The translations under genes and the position numbers were made by a program. From Polyangiaceae bacterium (lineage in GTDB: Bacteria; Myxococcota_A; Polyangia; Polyangiales; Polyangiaceae): DNA of 64,000 nt. The notes beneath the pieces are model-generated. The model was not told the origin of the DNA, ran no database searches, and saw nothing but the letters and a program-made list of their open reading frames with translations. The DNA lies in the NCBI GenBank assembly GCA_020633235.1, contig JACKEA010000008.1, positions 62,001 through 126,000 on the forward strand, in the 5' to 3' direction. Shown in pieces: positions 58,308-64,000 of this stretch (position 1 is its first letter; every line of letters begins with the position of its first letter).

Positions 58308-59543
58308 ATGACGCTCGTTCGTTTGTTCGTGTTGCTGACCCTACTCGGCGTGGCCGCGTGCTCCGACTCCGGAGCGGACGAAGCAGCTCCTGGTAGCGGC
58401 GCCGCGGGGGGCGACGGCGGCGCGACGTCCGGCGGCGGATCGGGAGGGGCGTCGGGCTCCACGGCGAGCGGTGGAAACGCCGGCACGTCGTCCGGTGGCG
58501 CCGCCGGCAGCGGAAACAGCGGCGGCACGAGCCTGCTGGACGGAAACACGCTGACCCTCACGGGCGGCGACTTTGGACAGAAGAGCCCTCCCGGGCCCGT
58601 CGTGTTCGATCGCTTCGAGCAAGGGACGGCGGGCGCGACGATCGCCAAGTGCGAGATCGGCCCCAGCTGGCAAATCGACGGCGGCAATGTCAGCTACGAC
58701 GCGACGCACGCGTTCAGCGGCACGCAGGCAGCGCTCGTCGATTGGACCGACGACACGACCTGGAGCAACTTCGCGTACGTCGGCAATCTGGACGCGACCG
58801 AGATCTACTACTCCTACCGTTTCTACAAGGAAGTGTACGGCGGCACCGACGTGGGCTGGAACTTCAAGCACGGAGCGATCTCGTCCAGCGATGTCGACGT
58901 GTACCACGGTACCTTGGAATACGTGAGCGTCGAGCTGGGCTCGGCCAAGGAGAAGCAGTCCTACACCATCGCCGGTGCCGGCGCCCAAGGCGACGCCGAT
59001 CACACCTTCTACGCGGCGGACTCGGTGGCGTACTTTCCCGACGACGGTTGGCATCGCCTCGAGCACTACGTGAAGCTCTCCACGCCGGGCGGGACGGCGA
59101 ACGGCAAGCGCTACTTCAAGGTCGACGGGAACGGAAACTTCACGTTCTCGGCGGTGCCGAATGGACACTACGCTTCGCCCTCCGGCGCGATTCCGCACAC
59201 CGAATACGACGGCGACGACATCGTGACGCGCCCCGCGGGGGTCGACCTGACGCTCGAGAACGTTCTGTTGCCGTTCTACCTGCGGCCCGGATACTCCGCG
59301 CGTGGCTGGGTGGACGAAGTCTACATCGATCGCACGCAGGCGCGCGTCGAGCTTGGCGACGACGCCGACTGGTACAAGTGCACCCAGCGCTTTCCGCAAC
59401 CCGCCACGAGCTGGTCTCCGAGCTCCATCGAAATCACGGTCAACGGCGGAACGTTCAGCGTTGGCGAAGCGGTGTACGCCTTCGTGGTCCGAGCCGACGG
59501 AACCATCGTCTCCCTGGGCCAAGTGGGGACCTGGGGCTCGTAG
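58308..59543 (+). CDS. Lipoprotein with Gly/Ser linker and jelly-roll/lectin-like domain
   Basis: A 411-residue lipoprotein: signal and lipobox FVLLTLLGVAAC, a Gly/Ser/Ala spacer of about 55 residues, then a beta-sandwich domain that looks like a concanavalin-like or lyase-type fold (VVFDRFEQGTAGATIAKCEI, YYSYRFYKEVYGGTDVGWNF, WHRLEHYVKLSTPGGTANGK, SARGWVDEVYIDRTQARVEL). A C-terminal strand pair (SSIEITVNGGTFSVGEAVYA) follows. It is similar in plan to the lyase-like lipoprotein at 50.9 kb, but I do not see a clear alignment. The ATG at 58308 starts the signal directly. Upstream is a GATC-rich stretch. Confidence 0.78.
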   Translation: MTLVRLFVLLTLLGVAACSDSGADEAAPGSGAAGGDGGATSGGGSGGASGSTASGGNAGTSSGGAAGSGNSGGTSLLDGNTLTLTGGDFGQKSPPGPVVFDRFEQGTAGATIAKCEIGPSWQIDGGNVSYDATHAFSGTQAALVDWTDDTTWSNFAYVGNLDATEIYYSYRFYKEVYGGTDVGWNFKHGAISSSDVDVYHGTLEYVSVELGSAKEKQSYTIAGAGAQGDADHTFYAADSVAYFPDDGWHRLEHYVKLSTPGGTANGKRYFKVDGNGNFTFSAVPNGHYASPSGAIPHTEYDGDDIVTRPAGVDLTLENVLLPFYLRPGYSARGWVDEVYIDRTQARVELGDDADWYKCTQRFPQPATSWSPSSIEITVNGGTFSVGEAVYAFVVRADGTIVSLGQVGTWGS

Positions 59544-59564
59544 CGTTCGCAGGCGGGCGTTTTC

Positions 59565-59619
59565 CGCGGCGCACCAACATCCAGCTGCCCGAGGTGCATG
59601 AGCTTGTCGCCGCGGCGCG
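59565..59619. repeat. Dispersed intergenic repeat, inward inverted pair
   Basis: CGCGGCGCACCAACAT (59565-59580, plus) and TTGTCGCCGCGGCGCG (59604-59619, minus), with outer flanks GTTTTC and GAAAC that also pair. It lies 21 bp after the lipoprotein stop. Confidence 0.8.
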
Positions 59620-59680
59620 GAAACTCGAGGTCGCGCTTGTGCGTCGCGCGCCCGGCTCCTATCGTCGGCCAAGGTCACCC

Positions 59681-60289
59681 ATGCCTTCGACCTCCCTCAC
59701 CGCGCGCGTGCTCTGGATCGCCGCGGTCCTGGTCAGCGCCAAGGTGGCGAACGCCGAGCCGCCGAACGAGGCCGCGCCGGACCAGCCCCGGCAGCACGAT
59801 GGCACCTATCTGCGTGTCGCCGGGGGCGGCGGCGTGCTCGGCATCGGCAGCAACGAGAGCGACACCCCCACGACGGACGTGTACGGCTCGGCGTTCACGC
59901 TGTCGCTGGACTACGGCCCCACGATCTTGCCGGGTCTCGCCAGCGGCATCGGTCTGAAGCTGGTGCACGCTCCGGAAGCCAAGGCGGATCCCGGCGGCCA
60001 GGAGATCCCTGCGACGCTGGTGCTCGGCGGCGCGTTCTTCGACTACTTCCCGGATCCGGGTGGTGGCTTTCACGTCGGTGGCCGCGTGGGGCCGGCGGTG
60101 TCCGCGCAGCGCAAGCACGAGGTGCACGCCGGGGCGGGCGCCGGCATCTTCGTGGGCTGGGATCAGTTCGTGTCGGACGATTGGTCCGTGGGTGCCCTCG
60201 TGCACGGCGGCACCGCCTTCGGCATCGGCGAGGACGAGACGCTGGTGGCGCGCACCGTCACCCTCGAGCTCAGCCTGCTCTGGAACTGA
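59681..60289 (+). CDS. Exported outer-membrane beta-barrel, paralogue of the 40.9 kb gene
   Basis: A 202-residue protein with a signal peptide (VLWIAAVLVSAKVANA) and a small barrel (HDGTYLRVAGGGGVLGIGSN, LVLGGAFFDYFPDPGGGFHV, GIFVGWDQFVSDDWSVGALV) closing in LELSLLWN, a typical aromatic barrel end. It shares the HDGxYLR opening and the FVDWFPDxxGGxHVG core with the 40.9 kb protein but lacks its Pro-rich linker. Function unknown. The next gene starts 5 bp after its stop. Confidence 0.78.
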   Translation: MPSTSLTARVLWIAAVLVSAKVANAEPPNEAAPDQPRQHDGTYLRVAGGGGVLGIGSNESDTPTTDVYGSAFTLSLDYGPTILPGLASGIGLKLVHAPEAKADPGGQEIPATLVLGGAFFDYFPDPGGGFHVGGRVGPAVSAQRKHEVHAGAGAGIFVGWDQFVSDDWSVGALVHGGTAFGIGEDETLVARTVTLELSLLWN

Positions 60290-60294
60290 GGGCG

Positions 60295-60651
60295 ATGAAC
60301 GTCTGCAGCTTCTGCGGCAAGGGGGAGGACCAGGTGAGGCACCTGATCCGCGGGGGCGGGCGGGGCGACTTGCCCGTGGTGTTCATCTGCAACGAGTGCG
60401 TGGGCCTGTGCGGCCTCGCCGCCGCGGACGGCCCCGACGATCCACTGGATGCCGCGCGCTGGCAGCGCATCACGTTCGAGGGCGAACCCTACGAATGGCA
60501 CGCCACGCCGGTGGAGGGCGAGCCTCAAACGCTTATCGTGGTACGCCGGCCCGCGTCCACGAAAACGGCGGGCACCACGGTTCCGGCGACGAGCTCCGTC
60601 ACCACGGCCATGGTTCATGAGGCCCTGCGCGCGGTGCGGGATCGATTGTAG
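60295..60651 (+). CDS. Stand-alone ClpX-type C4 zinc-finger protein
   Basis: A 118-residue cytosolic protein whose first 40 residues match the N-terminal zinc-binding domain of the ClpX chaperone (four cysteines at 4, 7, 32 and 35: NVCSFCGKGEDQVRHLIRGG and VFICNECVGLCG). The AAA+ motor is missing. The rest is unremarkable (AARWQRITFEGEPYEWHATP). In ClpX this domain dimerises and docks adaptors and substrates, so the protein might act as an adaptor, or as an unrelated regulator. The ATG at 60295 is 5 bp after the previous stop. Confidence 0.83.
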   Translation: MNVCSFCGKGEDQVRHLIRGGGRGDLPVVFICNECVGLCGLAAADGPDDPLDAARWQRITFEGEPYEWHATPVEGEPQTLIVVRRPASTKTAGTTVPATSSVTTAMVHEALRAVRDRL

Positions 60652-60667
60652 CTGCTATCGTAACCAG

Positions 60668-61519
60668 GTGCGCTGCGGTTGGCTCGTGCTCGCTTTCTTG
60701 GCTCTCGGTTGCGGGAGCGAGGATGCGCCCGCGAAAAATGCAGCTTGCGACAACGCATTCCTATGCGACGCACCGCTCCTGATCGCGCACCGCGGCGGTG
60801 GTCGACTCGCGCCGGAAGAGACGCTCCCCGCTTTCGACAACGCTGCTGCCTTGGGTGCGGACGTGTTGGAGCTCGACATCCACTCCACCAGCGACGGCGA
60901 GTTGGTGTGCTTGCACGACGACACGGTGGACCGCACGACCGACGGCAGCGGCAAGGTGCACGACCTCACGCTCTCCGAGCTTCGCGCCCTGGACGCGGGC
61001 TATCACTTCTCGCCGGACGGCGGCGCCAGCTTCCCTTGGCGTGGCATGGGCGTCACCGTTCCCTCCCTCCGGGAGGTGCTCCGGGCGCACCCGAAGGCGT
61101 GGGTCAGCATCGAGATCAAGCAGAGCACGCCGGACATCGTCGATCCGCTCCTCGCCCTCTTGGACGAAGAGCAGGCAGCGGGCCGCGTGGTGGTCGTGTC
61201 GTTCTTCGACGAGATCGTGCAAGAGGTGCGGCAGAAGCGGCCGGAGATCCTCACGGGCATGGCGCTTGGAGAGATGCTCACCTTGTACGCCGTGACGGAC
61301 GAGACGGAAGCGAGCTACCAGCCTCCGACGCGGATCGTGCAACCCCCGAGCAACGTGGTGACGGCGGATCTCGTGGCCCGGGCGAACCGCCTGGGCCTAC
61401 GGCTCCACGCCTGGACGGTGAATGATCGGCCCGAGATGGAAGCGCTCCTCGACTTGGGCGTGCACGGCGTCATGACCGACGATCCAGCGCTCCTTGGCGA
61501 GGTGATCGCCGAGCGCTGA
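60668..61519 (+). CDS. Glycerophosphodiester phosphodiesterase lipoprotein
   Basis: A 283-residue lipoprotein: signal and lipobox LVLAFLALGC, then a GDPD-type TIM barrel. Motifs: LLIAHRGGGRLAPEETLPAF (catalytic His and Glu), ADVLELDIHSTSDGELVCLH (metal-binding Glu and Asp, second catalytic His), VDRTTDGSG, WVSIEIKQ and the closing LHAWTVNDRPEMEALLDLGV. It should cleave glycerophosphodiesters in the periplasm or at the surface and supply glycerol-3-phosphate. The GTG at 60668 is chosen because it gives the signal; it has a weak leader. It starts 16 bp after the zinc-finger gene. Confidence 0.9.
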   Translation: MRCGWLVLAFLALGCGSEDAPAKNAACDNAFLCDAPLLIAHRGGGRLAPEETLPAFDNAAALGADVLELDIHSTSDGELVCLHDDTVDRTTDGSGKVHDLTLSELRALDAGYHFSPDGGASFPWRGMGVTVPSLREVLRAHPKAWVSIEIKQSTPDIVDPLLALLDEEQAAGRVVVVSFFDEIVQEVRQKRPEILTGMALGEMLTLYAVTDETEASYQPPTRIVQPPSNVVTADLVARANRLGLRLHAWTVNDRPEMEALLDLGVHGVMTDDPALLGEVIAER

Positions 61520-61757
61520 CGTCCCAGCTTGCACAAGTTGTCAGCCAAGTTGTGCAAGTCTTGCACAACTCGGCCAACAAGGGTCGTCCAGAACGCCGCG
61601 AAAGCAAGCGCACGGTCGGCGCGCTGCGACAGCATTCGTCACGGAGCTCCCGTCAGGGGCCCTAGCGGAAGCGCTTGGCCAGTTTCACCCGTGCAAGGCG
61701 GATGCTACGCTGTACGGAGTTCTCGAGGGGTGAAGGTACGACCATTGGAGGTGGACC
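61520..61757. other. Intergenic region, 238 bp, with a perfect palindrome
   Basis: Contains three copies of a TTGCACAA-type box: CTTGCACAAGTTG at 61528-61540 and the perfect 11-bp inverted repeat at 61548-61570. The remainder shows nothing clear apart from the GGAGG leader of the next gene at about 61747. Confidence 0.6.
61548..61570. promoter_or_regulatory. Palindrome, candidate operator or terminator
   Basis: Arms AGTTGTGCAAG and CTTGCACAACT pair perfectly across a single T. A further CTTGCACAA lies just upstream at 61528. There is no T tract after it, so an operator is at least as likely as a terminator. It lies 28 bp after the glycerophosphodiesterase stop and about 190 bp before the next start. 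Confidence 0.55.
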
Positions 61758-62732
61758 GTGTGGCGACGGACAGCATGCGCGTTTCTTGCGTATGCGATTG
61801 CAGCGTGCGGCGGCAGTAGCACCAGCCCAGCTGGCAGCGGCGGCTCCGGCGTCGGCGGAACGGCCGCCGGCGGAGCTGTCGGTTCAGGTGGCGCCGCAGG
61901 TTCGGCGGCCACTGGGGGAGCCGGCATCGGGGGTGGGGGTACAGCTGCTACTGGAGGCAGTGGAGGGCTGGCCGGTAGCGGCGGCGTGGCGGGCAGTCCG
62001 GATTGCACCGCGAAGTGCGGCCTGCCCGGCTGCCCCGCTTGTTCCGGTCCCACCATGGTGTCGAACCAGGAGCCAGAAGGCGCCAAGTATCGCATCGACA
62101 CCACGGAAGTGACCAACGCGCAGTACACCGAGTTCTTGAACGCCGCCGTACCCGTCGCGAATCAGCCGAGCGATTGCTCTTGGAATGACGACTACGCGCC
62201 AGACACGTCGGAGCCGGGGTGCACGGCCTCCCTCTTCAACCTCGGCACCCGAGCAACGTACCCCGTGGTGTGCGTCGATTGGTGCGATGCTCGCGCATAC
62301 TGCGAATGGGCGGGAAAGCGGCTGTGCCTGAACGCCGGCGGCAAGCCTACGGACGGATTCCCCTCGGCCGAGTGGGTCTACGCCTGCAGCGCGAACGACA
62401 CACAGACCTTCCCCTACGGCGATAGCTACGACACGAACGCTTGCAACGGTCAGGACCATGGGGTGAAGGGCTTGGTCCCCGTCGCCTCGCTGCCGTCTTG
62501 CGAGGGTGGCCTGCCGGGTTTGTTCGACATGTCCGGGAATGCCTATGAGTGGGAGGGCACGTGCAACGACCCTGGGCCTCTCGCCAACTGCAGTGCATCC
62601 GGCGGAAGCTACAAGTGGGATAACATCAACGGAAAGCTCCAGTGCATTCCGACGATTGGAGGGCAATCGCCCGCGCGAACGAGCCACTGGAATGACCTGG
62701 GATTCCGCTGTTGCGCGGACGCACTGCCATGA
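61758..62732 (+). CDS. Formylglycine-generating-enzyme-like lipoprotein (SUMF1 fold)
   Basis: A 324-residue lipoprotein: signal and lipobox AFLAYAIAAC, a long Gly/Ala/Ser spacer (GGTAAGGAVGSGGAAGSAAT), then a FGE-sulfatase-type domain: YRIDTTEVTNAQYTEFLNAA, VCVDWCDARAYCEWAGKRLC, GLFDMSGNAYEWEGTCNDPG and a closing WNDLGFRCC. The domain is common in myxobacteria and often no longer enzymatic; I cannot tell whether the active cysteine pair is kept. The GTG at 61758 has a strong GGAGGTGGACC leader. The ATG of the next gene overlaps its stop (ATGA), so the two are coupled. Confidence 0.84.
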   Translation: MWRRTACAFLAYAIAACGGSSTSPAGSGGSGVGGTAAGGAVGSGGAAGSAATGGAGIGGGGTAATGGSGGLAGSGGVAGSPDCTAKCGLPGCPACSGPTMVSNQEPEGAKYRIDTTEVTNAQYTEFLNAAVPVANQPSDCSWNDDYAPDTSEPGCTASLFNLGTRATYPVVCVDWCDARAYCEWAGKRLCLNAGGKPTDGFPSAEWVYACSANDTQTFPYGDSYDTNACNGQDHGVKGLVPVASLPSCEGGLPGLFDMSGNAYEWEGTCNDPGPLANCSASGGSYKWDNINGKLQCIPTIGGQSPARTSHWNDLGFRCCADALP

Positions 62733-63688
62733 AGTCGTCGACACTGTTCTTCACCTCAGCGGTAGTGGCGCTGATTGCGATGACGCGCTGCGGTGGCAGG
62801 AGCACGTCGGACCGACCCACCGGTGAGGACTCGGGTTCGCCTTGTAGTGGTGGTGGGTGCGCGAGCTCCGATGCCAGTGCAGAAGGCGGCGTGCTGGACG
62901 CGGCGACCAGTGATGCGCTCGACGGATCGCTGGATGCACTGCACGACGGAGCGGGCGACGGACCGAGCGACGCCGCTTCGGAGCCCGCAGCCTGCTCGCC
63001 GTTGGATGGATCCGCTGGATCGTGTGATCCGTTGGCCCAGTGCGGCTGCCCCAACGACATGGCGTGTGGGCTTGCGCCGGCCTACAACGTCGAGTTGAAA
63101 CCCGCGACCATCTGCCATCCCGCGGGCAGCGCGAAGCCCCAAAGCCATTGCAGCTCGAGTGATGACTGCGCAGCGGGCTACGAATGCGCTTGGGCAGCCT
63201 GCCGGCCCATCTGTGCTTCCGACGCGGATTGCGCGGGCAAGGCGCCGTACAACACGTGCCTTCACATCAAGTACACCGACACACTATGGGAACCGCCGGA
63301 CATGGAAGGGCCCTACGGTGTCTGCCTGGCCGAATGTGATCCGGCGAATCCGAAGTATGCCAGCGGGGACTTCCTTGCCTGTGGAAAAGGGTTTCAGTGC
63401 CAACCGGTACCGCCCAACACGCTGGATGTCGTTCCGGGACAGACCATGTGCATGTACTGGAGCGACCAGCCGCGCCTGGGCGCTGGCCAGGCCTGTACGT
63501 ATGACAACGACTGCGACCCGGGATTCGCGTGTAGGCCCATCACGCTGACGCCTCCGGATGACGGCGGCATCATGGTCGTCTGTCGGCGCTGGTGTCACGT
63601 GGGCGACAACAGCTGTGGCAGCAGCGCCTGTGAGCCGACCGGCCTGTTTGCGGGCGACGTAGAGCTCGGGCTCTGTCTGCCATGGTAG
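62729..63688 (+). CDS. Cys-rich exported protein, probable lipoprotein
   Basis: A 319-residue protein with a signal ending in AVVALIAMTRC (likely lipobox), an Asp/Ala/Gly-rich spacer (SASEGG to DGAGDGPSDAASE style), and a Cys-rich body with 20 or so cysteines in short loops (DPLAQCGCPNDMACGLAPAY, HCSSSDDCAAGYECAWAACR, ACTYDNDCDPGFACRPITLT, DNSCGSSACEPTG). The repeated CxxDxDC pattern fits surface proteins that are stabilised by disulfides. It is coupled to the FGE-like gene by an ATGA overlap, so the two probably form one surface unit. Confidence 0.78.
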   Translation: MKSSTLFFTSAVVALIAMTRCGGRSTSDRPTGEDSGSPCSGGGCASSDASAEGGVLDAATSDALDGSLDALHDGAGDGPSDAASEPAACSPLDGSAGSCDPLAQCGCPNDMACGLAPAYNVELKPATICHPAGSAKPQSHCSSSDDCAAGYECAWAACRPICASDADCAGKAPYNTCLHIKYTDTLWEPPDMEGPYGVCLAECDPANPKYASGDFLACGKGFQCQPVPPNTLDVVPGQTMCMYWSDQPRLGAGQACTYDNDCDPGFACRPITLTPPDDGGIMVVCRRWCHVGDNSCGSSACEPTGLFAGDVELGLCLPW

Positions 63689-63939
63689 TCGAGCAACGCT
63701 GGCGCAGGTCCATCAGGCGGTTTCAGTCGTTGCGCCGGTTGCCCACAGAGGTGCGTCATGGCGAGGCATCCAGCATCTGTTTTGTCGGCTTTGAGCTCGT
63801 GCCACTGGATTGAGCGCTACGCGGCCCCTCGCAGCCCAACCGTCTGGACACCGGCGTGGCTGCGTCCGGACCCGCGTGCCCGATCGCGCCAAAAAGTGGG
63901 GATGAAACCGCGTGGCACGAAGCTCGCTATGTCGCGTGC
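63689..63939. other. Intergenic region, 251 bp
   Basis: Between the Cys-rich gene and the gene entering at the window's end. I see no repeat copy and no strong hairpin. A 66-residue frame (63758-63958) lacks a leader and any sign of coding, so I leave it out. Confidence 0.4.
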
Positions 63940-64000
63940 ATGCGCGTCGAAGCGGTAGCGGGACTCGGGCTGATGGCGTTGGCCGTGGCCTGCGGTGGCA
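63940..64000 (+). CDS. N-terminus of a lipoprotein, truncated by the window end
   Basis: The last 61 bases open with ATG and read MRVEAVAGLGLMALAVACGG, a complete short signal with a lipobox (LAVAC) followed by Gly. This matches the many lipoproteins in the window. Identity cannot be told from 20 residues. Confidence 0.6.
   Translation, partial: MRVEAVAGLGLMALAVACGG

Noticed and set aside
55160..58687. Two long antisense frames opposite the Ig-like-repeat protein gene
   Set aside because: His/Arg-rich shadows of a GC-rich repeat gene; no start signals or domains.
63758..63958. 66-residue frame near the right end
   Set aside because: No ribosome-binding site, no signal or motif, and it overlaps the clear start of the last lipoprotein gene.
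1..64000. Biosynthetic gene cluster, prophage, type VI locus or defence island
   Set aside because: No polyketide or peptide synthetase, integrase, capsid, baseplate, nuclease-helicase or toxin pair was recognised; the octapeptide protein and the small RRPLR protein are the only faint echoes of tail particles.

Overview
The window is GC-rich DNA from a myxobacterium-like deltaproteobacterium, probably of the Polyangia/Sorangium type. I infer this from several things: many GTG starts; very many lipoproteins with Gly/Ser-rich linkers just after the lipidated cysteine; a DUF2378-type gene; a Ser/Thr kinase fused to cyclase-like, AAA and TPR regions; and carboxypeptidase-regulatory repeat proteins. 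I saw no rRNA, tRNA, CRISPR array, insertion sequence, prophage or replication origin. It reads as ordinary chromosome.

Layout. 0-7 kb: purC, then a convergent divalent-metal RND efflux operon (TolC-like, membrane fusion, CzcA-type pump). 7-14.5 kb: a fibrinogen-domain lipoprotein, a von Willebrand A lipoprotein coupled to a small envelope protein, a serine beta-lactamase-fold hydrolase, a methyltransferase behind an exported octapeptide-repeat beta-helix protein, and a thiolase with a strong terminator. 14.6-21.4 kb: a 1270-residue kinase/cyclase-like/AAA/TPR signalling protein overlapping a lipoprotein gene, small exported proteins, a probably frameshifted small gene and an SH3-like exported protein. 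21.5-25.7 kb: DNA polymerase IV with a LexA-type box touching its start, a knotted Cys-rich lipoprotein, a DHH-type phosphoesterase with unusual motif order and a double acetyltransferase. 25.7-33.5 kb: a HEAT-repeat exported protein, an HpnA-like epimerase with a membrane partner, a membrane-anchored gluzincin peptidase and two lipoproteins. 33.5-38 kb: an acetyltransferase/luciferase-like pair, a fused alkylation-repair protein (methyltransferase plus AlkA-type glycosylase), a small conserved protein and a YdcF/SanA protein. 37.8-54.5 kb: mostly surface lipoproteins (beta-propeller-like, beta-helix, vWA, lyase-like), with DUF2378, chorismate mutase, an AraC-type regulator with a VOC protein, a patatin and a zinc-protease-like protein. 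54.6-64 kb: a GFA-family protein, a 982-residue Ig-like-repeat/PDZ protein, more lipoproteins, a beta-barrel, a stand-alone ClpX-type zinc finger, a glycerophosphodiesterase lipoprotein and a formylglycine-enzyme-like lipoprotein coupled to a Cys-rich one.

Most striking signals: (1) a dispersed intergenic repeat, half-site CGCGSCGSACCRACAW, at 13 loci and often as an inverted pair about 40 bp across; (2) the LexA-like box at dinB; (3) an exported protein made of about sixteen in-register octapeptides, like a T4 gp5/VgrG needle without a secretion system; (4) the repair fusion; (5) the apparently permuted DHH protein; (6) convergent genes that repeatedly end within 0-4 bp of each other.

Starts were chosen from ribosome-binding sites, overlaps with the upstream stop, and signal peptides or domain boundaries. 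Function calls come from motifs read by eye, without database searches.
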